From positions 1 through 63,378 of the forward strand of contig JBMNPT010000011.1 of assembly GCA_050943735.1 (NCBI GenBank): a stretch of DNA of 63,378 nt, written 5' to 3'. Made by a program: the position numbers and the translations under genes. Positions 10,084 through 18,515 of this stretch are shown one piece after another (the stretch's first letter is position 1; every line of letters starts with the position of its first letter). The DNA is from JBMNPT01 sp050943735. GTDB lineage: Bacteria > Bacillota > Clostridia > Oscillospirales > RGIG577. The notes beneath the pieces were generated by a model, which saw only the letters and a list, made by a program, of their open reading frames with translations, did not search any database and had not been told where the DNA came from.

Positions 10084-11474
10084 TGAGTAAGAGCAAGAAA
10101 TTACTGCCCATTTTATGTGGGGTGCTGGTGCTGCTGATCGCCGCTACGGTGTGGGTGATAACCTACAAACCGGAAGGGGAAGAGCCCAAGGCAGTGGCCA
10201 CCCAGTTTCTCAAATATGACAATGTGGATGACATTGTTCTGGTGGATGTGAGCAATCAGACGGGCAACTACACCCTGGCCAATGGAGGCGAGGGCAAAGC
10301 GGTGGTGAAGGATGTGGCGGACACCATGGTCAACCAGGAGAGCGCCCGCAGCTTCTTTACCAATTGTCAGCTGATTTATGCGGTGTCCACCGTCAAGGAG
10401 GGTGTGCCGGAAGAGGAGTTGGCCCAGTATGGCCTCACTGAACCTCAGGCCACCGTCACTCTGCTGGACGCCAATAAAGAAGGCATTCAGTTTATGATTG
10501 GCAACCAGTCCGCGGACGGGGAGAACTACTATATGTACGTCACCGGTCTGGACAATGTGTATCTGATGGACGGGGAATTTGCCAACGTATTTTTCCAGAG
10601 TCAGGAAGCGTTTTTACAGCTGATCTTCTATCCTTCTCTGGCGGATGAAAACGTCAAGGAGATCGAGCGGATTCAGCTGACCCAGCCGGAAGGCCAGGGG
10701 TATACCCTGGAGCGGACGCATGTGTCGGAGGTGGTAGATCTTATTTACTTTGACATGACGGCGCCGGTGACCATTACCACCAGCCGGGAAAATGTGGAAG
10801 AAAAGCTACTCACTCCGTTGCAGGAGCTGACGGGTGACCGTCTGGTGTACAACGGTCAGGCACAGGGAGCATTGGAGCCCACTGTGCTGGCGGAGTATGG
10901 TCTGGATGCACCCGGGTATACGCTGGATCTGGATTTCAAGGGCGAGCATTATACCGTTCTGTTCGGCGCCAGTGAGGATGGCTACACCTATGCCATGACC
11001 CAGGGCACCGATCTGGTGTACGCGGTGGAAGACAGTAAACTGGAGTTCCTGGAAAAATCCTATATGGATATTGTGGGTACTTCGGTATACGACCGTAACA
11101 TCACCACCATTTCCAATATCACGCTGGACATCAAGGGCAACCACTATAGCTTTGATGTGGAAGGAGAGGGCAATGCGCTCACCATTTCCAGCAATGGCAA
11201 GAAACTGGTGAACAACACCTTTATGGATCTGTTTACCGCGCTCAACGCCATTTCCATTGAGGGAGAAATCAAGGAAGCCAGCGGCACACCGATTTTCTCC
11301 ATGGAAGTGACCTATCGGGATGGCAGTCCCAATGAAACGGTGACGCTGACACCCATTGACGACCGGCGGTGTGCCGTAACGGTCAATGGACTGGTGGCAT
11401 TCACCACCTATACCACCACTGTGGATAAGCTGGACAATCTGGCGCAATTGGCGGTGGAATCGGGAGAGGAATAA
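10083..11474 (+). CDS. DUF4340 domain-containing membrane-anchored protein
   Basis: A 463-residue protein with a single N-terminal membrane anchor (LPILCGVLVLLIAATVWVI) and an extracytoplasmic region made of repeated beta-rich units (two copies of an EYGL/QYGL-centred pattern), as in DUF4340. The ATG overlaps the stop of the previous gene (TGATG). It is the last gene of the Gld-like operon and is followed by a strong terminator. DUF4340 proteins are regular partners of GldG-type subunits; function unknown. Confidence 0.82.
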   Translation: MSKSKKLLPILCGVLVLLIAATVWVITYKPEGEEPKAVATQFLKYDNVDDIVLVDVSNQTGNYTLANGGEGKAVVKDVADTMVNQESARSFFTNCQLIYAVSTVKEGVPEEELAQYGLTEPQATVTLLDANKEGIQFMIGNQSADGENYYMYVTGLDNVYLMDGEFANVFFQSQEAFLQLIFYPSLADENVKEIERIQLTQPEGQGYTLERTHVSEVVDLIYFDMTAPVTITTSRENVEEKLLTPLQELTGDRLVYNGQAQGALEPTVLAEYGLDAPGYTLDLDFKGEHYTVLFGASEDGYTYAMTQGTDLVYAVEDSKLEFLEKSYMDIVGTSVYDRNITTISNITLDIKGNHYSFDVEGEGNALTISSNGKKLVNNTFMDLFTALNAISIEGEIKEASGTPIFSMEVTYRDGSPNETVTLTPIDDRRCAVTVNGLVAFTTYTTTVDKLDNLAQLAVESGEE

Positions 11475-11486
11475 TTTTCAAAAGTG

Positions 11487-11521
11487 ACAGCCCGGCTGCG
11501 AAAGCAGCCGGGCTGTTTTTT
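11487..11521 (+). terminator. Terminator of the Gld-like ABC operon
   Basis: A 13-bp stem (ACAGCCCGGCTGC / GCAGCCGGGCTGT) with a short GAAA loop, followed by a T-run. Confidence 0.92.
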
Positions 11522-11816
11522 GTCGGGGAGAAAAGGGCCAAAATCCCGCAGGGAGAGGCAAAAATTGCGGGAAGAGGACAGTAAAAGCCGACGGCAAAAA
11601 AAGCCTTCCACAAGGGATGGTAGAGCAGGGAAGGACAAGGCCCATTTGGATGGAATATTCCGTCTACCCGTCGGCGGCAAACCACAATCTCTGCGGGAAA
11701 GCGGGACAAATCTGCGGCAGAAACCGGGCGGATGGGGACAAAAAGGGAGGGAGAGGGTACATTTTGACGGGGAGGTGGACATTTGGGGGATGAGATGAGA
11801 GGAGCAGGGCACAGGG
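11522..11816 (+). other. Non-coding gap before spoIIE with nested inverted repeats
   Basis: No convincing gene is seen in this purine-rich stretch. It holds TCCCGCA (11544-11550) pairing with TGCGGGA (11566-11572). A second element has an outer pair GCCGACGG (11587-11594)/CCGTCGGC (11668-11675) enclosing CCTTCC (11604-11609)/GGAAGG (11629-11634) and the palindrome GGAATATTCC (11652-11661). It could be a structured leader, a small RNA or a set of protein sites. Confidence 0.4.
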
Positions 11817-11817
11817 T

Positions 11818-11850
11818 TAGACAGATTTTTCGCTGAGAGGGCGGTATACT
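11818..11850 (+). promoter_or_regulatory. Candidate spoIIE promoter with long (21-base) spacer
   Basis: TAGACA (11818-11823) and TATACT (11845-11850) are 21 bases apart. Known Spo0A-activated SigA promoters (spoIIE, spoIIG of Bacillus subtilis) have similarly long spacers, so Spo0A control is plausible. No perfect Spo0A box is seen; TGACGGG upstream is only a partial match. Confidence 0.45.
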
Positions 11851-11884
11851 GGGCGTGACAAAACAACTGGGGAGGAAAATGGTC

Positions 11885-14233
11885 ATGGCAAAGCTGATCT
11901 ATCAATTGCGGAAAATGGGAGCGCCCTTTGCATCTCCCTTTGGAGGAGGACGGCGGGCGACCTGGGATCGAGAGCGGGTGTGTACCACAGTGCTGTTGGT
12001 GATGGAGGGACTGCTGTTGCCTCAGGCGGTGGTGCTGGGAGGAGTGGCTCCCTTTGGCGTGGCTTTTCTCTCCTGTTTCTGGCTGCAGCGGATGAAGCTG
12101 CCCATTTTGGCATCGGTGGCGGCGGGGTATGTGCTGGCCTTCGGTCGGGTGCCGGTGCTGAAGTATCTCATCACCCTGTGTCTGTTGTACATATTTACAG
12201 TGGCCTATGAGCGGGCCGGACGGGGGGCGGAGAGCCGATGGATCATTCCCTTTGCCACTTCGCTGACGCTGGTGTGCGTGGGAGGCGCGTTTGTGGCCAT
12301 GGGCGGATTTTTGCTGGTGGACATTGTGCAGCTCATCAGCGAAGGCTTGCTCTGTTTCCTGGCCAGTGTGCTGATGCTGGGTGCGGTGCCTGCGGTGAAA
12401 AATTTGGCCTATGACCGGGCATTGCGGCCAGGCAGCGGCGGAGCGGTGTTTTTGCTGGCGGCGCTCACCCTGCTGCCCATCGCTTCCTGGCAGATGGGAG
12501 GCGTATCGGTGGGACGAGCTCTGGGAGTGCTCTTGCTTCTGACGGTGGCAGCGTCGGGGGCGGTGCCCTTTGCCACCATGTGCGGTACGCTGTTGGGACT
12601 GGGGCTGGGATTGGTGGACAGCCGGGATCTGCTGCTCTGTACCAGCTATGGAGTGGCTTCCATGGTGGCGGCCCTGATGGCGGGACATTCCATGTTTGGT
12701 TCCGCACTGGGATTTGTGGTCACCAATGGCCTGATTTGTCTGTATGGAGCCCCGCCGGAGCTGGCGGCGGCCTGGATGTATGAGGTGTGTGCCGCATCGG
12801 TAGCGGCGCTGTTTTTGCCTCTGGGCAGGCTTCACAAGGCAGTGGGAAAGGGGGTGTTTACCATGCGCAATCCGCTCCATGAGAGCAAAGTGCGGCAGTT
12901 GGCAGTCAGCCGGATGCAGGGGTTGGCCCGCAGTTTTCGGGAGGTCTACGAAACGGTCCAGTACGTGTCGGACAAGCTGCGGAAGGTGAATTTTGCGGAC
13001 CCGGATACGGTGTTTCAGACGGCGGCAGGCAAAACCTGCGGAGCGTGTGCCCGGAGTTGTGACTGCTGGGGCAAGGATTATGGAAGCACCATGGACAACC
13101 TGCACAAGCTGCTGCCCGAGCTGCGGAAAAATGGAACGATCAGCGCCGGTCAGGTGCGGGAGGTTATGCGAGGGACCTGTTTGCGAACCGAACAGCTGGC
13201 CAAGGAGATTGGAAACAGCTACAGCCGGTTTGTGGTGCGGCGAAGGGTGAGCGAGCAGCAGGCATTGGCCCGCAATTTGGAGTGTGAGCAGTTTATTGGA
13301 GTGTCGGGAGCCATTGAGCAGATGGCAGCGGAAATTGACCGACAGTATACCTTTGACCGGGTGGCAGAGGAGCGGATTGCCAGTTACCTGGAAGCCAATG
13401 GGGTGCAGGTGCTGGGGATTTTGGTGTTGCTGGATGGAGATGGAAAGGCCCGGGTGGAAATTGATCTGCGGTCGGCGGTGGAGTTTACTTTGAGTACCCA
13501 GGCCTTTACCCGTAAGGTGGCGTCCATTTTGGAAAAACCGGTGGAAAACTTCGATATGCAGGTGAAGGATGGATTTTATCGGATTGTGCTCACCCAGCGG
13601 GAGACCTTGCATCCGGTGTATTACCGCATTGGACGTCCCAAGAGCGGGGAGTCCTGGAGCGGCGATGTGGCCCGGGTGTTTAAGGGAGACAATGGCAAAC
13701 TGGTGATGGCGCTGGCGGATGGCATGGGCAGCGGACGTCGGGCATCCATTGACAGTGAGATGGCAGTGCGGATTGTGGAAAAGATTTTTCTCAGCGGATT
13801 TGACGGACCGGCTGCCATGAACCTGCTCAATTCCGCCATGGCGCTGGCGGGGAATGAGGAGCGGGTCACCGCGGTGGATGTGACAGTGGTGGATTTGTAC
13901 AGTGGGCGGTGCGACTTTATCAAAGCGGGAGCGGCACCCACCTATGTGAAAAAGAAAGGAGTGGTGCATCGATTGGAAAACCGCTGTGTGCCTACCGGAG
14001 TGCTGGACCACATCCGGCCGGACACCGCGTCGCTCACCCTGTGGGAAAATGATATGATTCTCATGGTGAGCGACGGCGTGGCGGGAGAAGACGACACCTT
14101 TTTGCTGGAGCTGCTGCAAAAGCAGGACTTCCGGTCTCCCCGGGAGTTGTGTGAAGCGGTGTTGGTGGCGTGTCAGCAGCGCAGCGGCGGGGTGCTGCAG
14201 GATGATTGTACCATTTTGGCTATGCTGATATAA
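11885..14233 (+). CDS. spoIIE: Stage II sporulation protein E (SpoIIE phosphatase)
   Basis: About 782 residues. The N-terminal 300 residues contain around ten hydrophobic helices. A linker with a cysteine-rich CGACARSCDCWG segment follows, then a C-terminal PP2C phosphatase domain with ADGMGSG, MVSDGV and DDCTIL metal-site motifs. SpoIIE sits at the polar septum and dephosphorylates SpoIIAA to release SigF in the forespore. The start at 11885 is 9 bases after GGGGAGG; ATG 11879 and GTG 11855 are alternatives. It is monocistronic, with its own promoter and terminator. Confidence 0.95.
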   Translation: MAKLIYQLRKMGAPFASPFGGGRRATWDRERVCTTVLLVMEGLLLPQAVVLGGVAPFGVAFLSCFWLQRMKLPILASVAAGYVLAFGRVPVLKYLITLCLLYIFTVAYERAGRGAESRWIIPFATSLTLVCVGGAFVAMGGFLLVDIVQLISEGLLCFLASVLMLGAVPAVKNLAYDRALRPGSGGAVFLLAALTLLPIASWQMGGVSVGRALGVLLLLTVAASGAVPFATMCGTLLGLGLGLVDSRDLLLCTSYGVASMVAALMAGHSMFGSALGFVVTNGLICLYGAPPELAAAWMYEVCAASVAALFLPLGRLHKAVGKGVFTMRNPLHESKVRQLAVSRMQGLARSFREVYETVQYVSDKLRKVNFADPDTVFQTAAGKTCGACARSCDCWGKDYGSTMDNLHKLLPELRKNGTISAGQVREVMRGTCLRTEQLAKEIGNSYSRFVVRRRVSEQQALARNLECEQFIGVSGAIEQMAAEIDRQYTFDRVAEERIASYLEANGVQVLGILVLLDGDGKARVEIDLRSAVEFTLSTQAFTRKVASILEKPVENFDMQVKDGFYRIVLTQRETLHPVYYRIGRPKSGESWSGDVARVFKGDNGKLVMALADGMGSGRRASIDSEMAVRIVEKIFLSGFDGPAAMNLLNSAMALAGNEERVTAVDVTVVDLYSGRCDFIKAGAAPTYVKKKGVVHRLENRCVPTGVLDHIRPDTASLTLWENDMILMVSDGVAGEDDTFLLELLQKQDFRSPRELCEAVLVACQQRSGGVLQDDCTILAMLI

Positions 14234-14234
14234 C

Positions 14235-14276
14235 AAAACCCGGACGGGCATTGAAGGCTCGTCCGGGTTTTGTTTT
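14235..14276 (+). terminator. spoIIE terminator
   Basis: AAAACCCGGACG pairs with CGTCCGGGTTTT across a 13-base loop, followed by GTTTTG. Confidence 0.85.
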
Positions 14277-14313
14277 GCATAAAAAAAATCCTCATCGGAT
14301 TTCCGATGAGGAT
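14277..14313 (-). terminator. Terminator of the tRNA operon
   Basis: Read on the minus strand, a 10-bp stem (ATCCTCATCG / CGATGAGGAT) is followed by eight T. It lies 4 bases after the last tRNA. Confidence 0.88.
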
Positions 14314-14317
14314 GAAC

Positions 14318-14392
14318 TGGTGACCCCTAGGAGAATCGAACTCCTGATTGCGCCGTGAGAGGGCGCCGTCTTAACCGCTTGACCAAGGGGCC
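14318..14392 (-). tRNA. tRNA-Glu (anticodon CTC)
   Basis: A 75-base cloverleaf with encoded CCA. The anticodon arm is GCGCC-CTCTCAC-GGCGC, giving CTC. The T arm is AGGAG-TTCGATT-CTCCT and the acceptor stem pairs fully with one G-U. It is the last of three tRNAs in the minus-strand operon, 101 bases after the TTC isoacceptor. Confidence 0.95.
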
Positions 14393-14493
14393 ATAAAGAC
14401 CGTGAAAGCTAAAAAAGCTTCGCGGCGTATGATAAAGGCCGGGATACCCCAGCCTGAAATACATGGAGGATTTCGGTTCCTCCTGGAAAAAAG

Positions 14494-14568
14494 TGGTGAC
14501 CCGTGGGGGAATCGAACCCCCGTTACCGCCGTGAAAGGGCGGTGTCTTAACCGCTTGACCAACGGGCC
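14494..14568 (-). tRNA. tRNA-Glu (anticodon TTC)
   Basis: A 75-base cloverleaf with encoded CCA. The anticodon loop CTTTCAC gives TTC, and the T arm is GGGGG-TTCGATT-CCCCC. It is the middle tRNA, 5 bases after tRNA-Met. Its sequence is close to that of the CTC copy, so the two probably arose by duplication. Confidence 0.95.
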
Positions 14569-14573
14569 GTAAA

Positions 14574-14650
14574 TGGTAGCGCCAGTGGGATTTGAACCTA
14601 CGACACTTCGGGTATGAACCGAATGCTCTAGCCAACTGAGCTATGGCGCC
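14574..14650 (-). tRNA. tRNA-Met (anticodon CAT, elongator type)
   Basis: A 77-base cloverleaf with encoded CCA. The anticodon arm is TTCGG-TTCATAC-CCGAA. The acceptor begins with G1 and lacks the C1-A72 mismatch and three anticodon-stem G-C pairs of initiators, so it is an elongator; a tRNA-Ile2 (lysidine) identity cannot be fully ruled out. One T-stem position is an A-C mismatch (GTAGG against CCCAC). Confidence 0.92.
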
Positions 14651-14682
14651 CTGTTGTCCACTGATGTTCAGCGACGAATGTT

Positions 14683-14711
14683 AGTATAATGCATTTGACG
14701 CATTCTGTCAA
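14683..14711 (-). promoter_or_regulatory. Strong SigA promoter of the tRNA operon
   Basis: On the minus strand TTGACA (14711-14706), a 17-base spacer and TATACT (14688-14683). This is a perfect -35 and 5/6 -10, 33 bases before tRNA-Met. Confidence 0.85.
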
Positions 14712-14825
14712 CACCTTTTTCGAAAAAAATTACAAAAAAAATGAAAGGGCAGGAAAAAGGGAATAAAGCTGGTCCATTTTGCCAAAACTGGCCAGAGAAG
14801 AGGAACACAGGAGAGGAAGGATGGT

Positions 14826-15137
14826 ATGTTGAAGGGAGCCTATAAAAACGTGGTGTATGTGCGGGAAATGGAGAGCGACTTGTTTGAGCAGGCGATTTTT
14901 GTGCTCAAACCCCATGCCATGGAGCGGTACGCGGCCAGCAGGGAAGGTGTGATTCAGGAGGCACAGCGGGTACTGGATGGTTATGCCGCCCGGCAGGGAG
15001 AGAGCATACCAGCGGTGCGGCGCAACCGGCGTGTGCGGGGCGGGTTGTTGACCCTGCGCCGGCGGATGTGGCTGTGGGGCGCCGGAGCGGCAGTGGCGGT
15101 GGCGGCGGTGGGTGGTGCACTGGCGCTGTGGCTGTGA
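14826..15137 (+). CDS. Hypothetical protein with C-terminal membrane anchor
   Basis: A 103-residue protein. The N-terminal 70 residues are polar and probably helical. A basic stretch (RRNRRVRGG) is followed by a single C-terminal hydrophobic helix of Ala/Gly/Val (about 82-103) that ends the protein. This is a tail-anchored layout with the bulk in the cytoplasm. AGAGGAAGG precedes the ATG. I do not recognise a family. It stands alone between the tRNA operon and the convergent PFL gene. Confidence 0.6.
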   Translation: MLKGAYKNVVYVREMESDLFEQAIFVLKPHAMERYAASREGVIQEAQRVLDGYAARQGESIPAVRRNRRVRGGLLTLRRRMWLWGAGAAVAVAAVGGALALWL

Positions 15138-15211
15138 ATGGACCGAATCCAGTCTGGGGGTGGTCTGTTTCGCCACAAGCGGCGGCAGCACAGACTTTTC
15201 TCTTGGCATCT

Positions 15212-15244
15212 AAAAAACCCCCGCGTTTCTGGGAACGCGGGGGT
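15212..15244 (-). terminator. Terminator of the ACT-PFL operon
   Basis: On the minus strand an 11-bp GC-rich stem (ACCCCCGCGTT / AACGCGGGGGT) is followed by six T. The PFL stop is 15 bases upstream. Confidence 0.9.
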
Positions 15245-15258
15245 GTAGCTGTTGGGAT

Positions 15259-16617
15259 TTAATTTTTGAGACTTTGCAGCGGAGCGGGAATCCGACCGCC
15301 CCGGGAGATGAACTTTTCGCAGGACCAGGGAGAGAGCCGCATAACGGGGCCGCTGCCCAGCAGTCCGCCAAAGTTGAGTTCTTCGCCCACCTGTTTGCCG
15401 GGAGCGGGGATGACCCGGACGGCGGTGGTTTTGGAGTTGACCATGCCAATGGCCGCTTCGTCGGCGATAATGCCCGAAATGGTGGCGGCGGAAGTGTCTC
15501 CGGGCACCACAATCATGTCCAGACCCACAGAGCACACCGCGGTCATGGCCTCCAGCTTTTCAATGGAGAGAGAGCCCACCCGGGCGGCGTGAATCATCCC
15601 GGCGTCTTCGCTCACCGGGATGAAGGCGCCCGACAGGCCGCCCACATGGCCGGAGGCCATCACACCGCCCTTTTTCACTGCGTCGTTGAGCAGAGCCAGC
15701 GCGGCGGTGGTGCCGTGGGTGCCGCAGCACTCCAGCCCCATCTCCTCCAGAATGTAGGCCACGCTGTCTCCAATGGCAGGAGTGGGGGCCAGGGAGAGGT
15801 CCACAATGCCAAAGGGAACGCCCAGTGCCCGGGCCGCTTCGTAGGCCACCAGCTGCCCCACCCGGGTGATTTTGAAAGCGGTGTTTTTCACTGTGTCAGC
15901 CACCACCGAGAAATCCCCGTCGGGTACTTTTTTCAGGGCGCTTTCCACCACGCCGGGGCCCGAAACCCCCACGTTGATGACGCATTCGCCCTCGCCCACG
16001 CCGTGGAAGGCTCCCGCCATGAAGGGATTGTCCTCCACAGCGTTGCAGAAGACCACCAATTTGGCGGCGCCGATGGCGTCCCGGTCGGCGGTGAGCTCTG
16101 CCGTCTGCTTGATGATCCGGCCCATTTCACCCACGGCGTCCATGTTGATGCCTGCGCGGGTGGATCCGATGTTGACGCTGGAGCACACCAGTTCAGTGGT
16201 GGCCAGTGCTTCGGGGATGGAGTCGATGAGCCGGCGGTCGCCGGTGGTATAGCCTTTGTGCACCAGTGCGCTGTAGCCGCCGATGAAGTTGACCCCCACT
16301 TCCCGGGCTGCCCGGTCCAGGGCTTGGGCAAAGGGTACGTAATCGGCGCTGTCACAGCTTTCGGCCACTGAGGAGATGGGGGTGACTGAGATGCGCTTGT
16401 TGACGATGGGGATGCCGTATTTCTTTTCAATGGCTTCTCCGACGGGCACCAGATCCTGGGCATAGCGGGTGATTTTATCGTATACCTTCTGAGTGGCCAC
16501 GCGGATGTCGCTGTGGCAGCAATCCCGCAGGGAGATGCCCATGGTGATGGTACGGATATCCAGATTTTCCTGTTCGATCATCTGGATGGTTTCCAGGATG
16601 TCGCGTGAATTGATCAT
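15259..16617 (-). CDS. PFL family protein (UPF0210, DUF711)
   Basis: A 452-residue protein matching the UPF0210/DUF711 family: an opening around IQMIEQENLDIRTITMGIS, and glycine-rich blocks such as VSGPGVVE and GVPFGIVDLSLAPTP. The fold resembles pyruvate-formate lyase or ribonucleotide reductase barrels, but the enzymatic role is not established. A GAGGAGG site precedes the ATG. It is always paired with a small ACT protein, here 15 bases upstream, which suggests amino-acid-type ligand control. Confidence 0.9.
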   Translation of the reverse strand: MINSRDILETIQMIEQENLDIRTITMGISLRDCCHSDIRVATQKVYDKITRYAQDLVPVGEAIEKKYGIPIVNKRISVTPISSVAESCDSADYVPFAQALDRAAREVGVNFIGGYSALVHKGYTTGDRRLIDSIPEALATTELVCSSVNIGSTRAGINMDAVGEMGRIIKQTAELTADRDAIGAAKLVVFCNAVEDNPFMAGAFHGVGEGECVINVGVSGPGVVESALKKVPDGDFSVVADTVKNTAFKITRVGQLVAYEAARALGVPFGIVDLSLAPTPAIGDSVAYILEEMGLECCGTHGTTAALALLNDAVKKGGVMASGHVGGLSGAFIPVSEDAGMIHAARVGSLSIEKLEAMTAVCSVGLDMIVVPGDTSAATISGIIADEAAIGMVNSKTTAVRVIPAPGKQVGEELNFGGLLGSGPVMRLSPWSCEKFISRGGRIPAPLQSLKN

Positions 16618-16632
16618 GATGGGCGAGCCTCC

Positions 16633-16905
16633 TCAAATGGTGTGCATGCTGTTGAAGATATCTTCATGCTGGCAGTGGATGGACAGACCATTTTCCTGTC
16701 CCAGGTCCTGCAGCCGGGCCACCAGCCGGTCAAAGGAGACATTGCAGCAGGTGATATCGGTGAGCATGATCATGGTGAACATATCCTGCATGGTGGTCTG
16801 GGTGATGTCCAGCACATTGACGTTGCACTGGTAGAGAACGCCGGTCACCTTGTAGATGATGCCGGTGGTATCCTTGCCCACCACGGTGATGACTGCTTTT
16901 TTCAT
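16633..16905 (-). CDS. ACT domain-containing protein (UPF0237)
   Basis: A 90-residue single ACT domain: KKAVITVVGKDTTGIIYKVT, then NVLDITQTTMQDMFTMIML. ACT domains bind amino acids or similar small ligands, and this family regularly partners PFL/UPF0210. The start at 16905 follows GGAGGG by 9 bases; a longer frame to 16938 is open but has no ribosome site. First gene of the two-gene operon. Confidence 0.9.
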   Translation of the reverse strand: MKKAVITVVGKDTTGIIYKVTGVLYQCNVNVLDITQTTMQDMFTMIMLTDITCCNVSFDRLVARLQDLGQENGLSIHCQHEDIFNSMHTI

Positions 16906-16994
16906 GGTGAAAAACCCTCCGTTCTGCCGCCGCGGCAAGAGGAGCAGTTCGCTGCGGCGGCGAAGCGGACTGCGGACAGATGTCCAATAGTATC

Positions 16995-17023
16995 ATCATA
17001 TAATAGAATGGAATATTTGACAA
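16995..17023 (-). promoter_or_regulatory. Promoter of the ACT-PFL operon
   Basis: On the minus strand TTGTCA (17023-17018), a 17-base spacer and TATGAT (17000-16995), 90 bases before the ACT gene start. Confidence 0.7.
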
Positions 17024-17130
17024 CCGGGGGAGCAGGTTTTATGCAAAGAAAATATTTTTCCTCTGGGCGGTGGGGCAAAGTTGGATAATTTTACAGGAAT
17101 TTGATGAGCTACTGTAAAAAAACAGGCGGT

Positions 17131-17141
17131 TGTGGTACAAT
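17131..17141 (+). promoter_or_regulatory. Extended -10 promoter (TGTGGTACAAT) for the PHP gene
   Basis: TGTGG directly before TACAAT matches the Gram-positive TRTGn extended -10. No good -35 is present. It lies 58 bases before the chosen start. Confidence 0.55.
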
Positions 17142-17198
17142 AATGAATACAAGAGCGGAAAAACAGGCAAAACGGACGAGGAAGGGGCAGGTGAAAGG

Positions 17199-17999
17199 AT
17201 GTTTTTTGCGGATTACCACACGCACTCCATCAATTCTCCCGACGGCAATGAAACGGTGGAGCAGATGTGTCTGCGGGCCATTGAGCTGGGTCTGCAGGAA
17301 CTGGCCATCACCGACCACATCGATGTGGTGACCAATCCCCAGTATGGATCGGCGCTGGATACCGAGGCGATTCACCGGGATATGCGTCAGGCACAGGAGA
17401 GGTTTGCGGGACAGCTTCGGGTGGTGTGCGGGGCAGAGATTGGACAGCCCCAGGCGGATGATCGGTTTACAGAGGAGTATTGCCGCCGGTACCAGCATGA
17501 TTTTCTCATCGGGTCCATTCACAATCTGCCGCAGGACAGTGACATCTTTTTTTATGACTATACCCGAGTGGATCACCACCAGGTGTATCAGGAGTACCTC
17601 ACCGAACTGCAGCGGCTGGCGGAGGGGTATGATTTTGATGTGATGGGACATATCACCTATCCGCTGCGGTACATGTATCAGCAGACCGGCAAAACTCCCG
17701 ATCTCACCCGGTATGAGGGGCGATTCCGCACCCTGTTTGCCACCCTCATTGAGAAGGGCAGAGGCATTGAGATCAATACCAGCGGTCTGCGGCAGCCCAT
17801 TGGGGAGTTGCTGCCGCCGCTCTACCTGGCCCGGCTCTATCGGGCGTGCGGCGGAGAGATTGTGACAGTGGGGTCGGATGCCCACACCTGCGGAGATTTG
17901 GGCTGCGGGATTCGGGAAGGGTATGAGATGCTGCGGGAGGCAGGCTTCCAGTATGTGACGGCTTATTGGGAGAGAAAACCCACCTTCCACCGGCTGTAA
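17199..17999 (+). CDS. PHP-domain phosphatase (histidinol-phosphatase HisJ-like)
   Basis: A 266-residue PHP-fold metal phosphoesterase. Metal-site motifs are all visible: DYHTHS near the start, TDHID, GSIHN, MGHI and GSDAHTCGDLG. HisJ enzymes convert histidinol phosphate to histidinol, but no other his biosynthesis gene is near, so another phosphoester is possible. The start is placed at 17199, where HisJ proteins begin, behind AAGGGGCAGGTGAAAGG. Lrp and aminotransferase genes follow, suggesting an amino-acid-related unit. Confidence 0.85.
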   Translation: MFFADYHTHSINSPDGNETVEQMCLRAIELGLQELAITDHIDVVTNPQYGSALDTEAIHRDMRQAQERFAGQLRVVCGAEIGQPQADDRFTEEYCRRYQHDFLIGSIHNLPQDSDIFFYDYTRVDHHQVYQEYLTELQRLAEGYDFDVMGHITYPLRYMYQQTGKTPDLTRYEGRFRTLFATLIEKGRGIEINTSGLRQPIGELLPPLYLARLYRACGGEIVTVGSDAHTCGDLGCGIREGYEMLREAGFQYVTAYWERKPTFHRL

Positions 18000-18038
18000 G
18001 GGAAAAGCAAAGAGAGCAGGAGAAAAGGAGCGAGGATC

Positions 18039-18515
18039 ATGGATAAAGTGCTTTCGATTCTGGATCAGGACGCCAAGTTCACCCCGGAACAGATTTCTCA
18101 GATGGTGGGCCGGGATGTACAGGAAGTGGCAGAGCTCATCGAGCGGTATGAACAGGAGAAGGTGATTTTGGGGTATAAGACCATCATCGACTGGGAGAAG
18201 ACCGACCGGGAACTGGTCACCGCGCTCATCGAGGTGAAGGTGACGCCTCAGGCGGGGATGGGATTTGATAAGATTGCCACCGCCATCTGCAAGTATAAAG
18301 AAGTGGAGAGCGTCTATCTGATGAGCGGCGGATTTGATCTCACAGTGATTGTCACCGGGCGCACCATGAAAGAAGTGGCGTATTTTGTGTCCAACAAGCT
18401 GGCGCCCATGCAGGCAGTGCTGTCCACCGGCACTCATTTTGTGCTGAAGAAATACAAGGAGCAGGGCATTCGCTTTGACGGAAACACCGATGAAAGAGGG
18501 GTCATTTTTGTATGA
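18039..18515 (+). CDS. Lrp/AsnC family transcriptional regulator
   Basis: A 158-residue protein with an N-terminal winged HTH (about 1-50, FTPEQISQMVGRDVQEVAEL) and a C-terminal RAM/ACT-like domain (VTALIEVKV ... VYLMSGGFDLTVIV). Such regulators sense amino acids and often control the adjacent gene. The aminotransferase start overlaps its stop by 4 bases (ATGA), so the two are translationally coupled. The most probable target is this operon. Confidence 0.9.
   Translation: MDKVLSILDQDAKFTPEQISQMVGRDVQEVAELIERYEQEKVILGYKTIIDWEKTDRELVTALIEVKVTPQAGMGFDKIATAICKYKEVESVYLMSGGFDLTVIVTGRTMKEVAYFVSNKLAPMQAVLSTGTHFVLKKYKEQGIRFDGNTDERGVIFV

Noticed and set aside
11484..11798. Plus-strand frame of 104 codons before spoIIE
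   Set aside because: It starts at the ABC-operon terminator stem, has no ribosome site and Arg/Gly/Lys-rich random composition.
11408..14251. Very long open frame on the minus strand (947 codons) opposite spoIIE
   Set aside because: It is antisense to a clear spoIIE gene, has low-complexity His/Gln/Pro-rich translation and no ribosome site; a by-product of GC-rich third positions.
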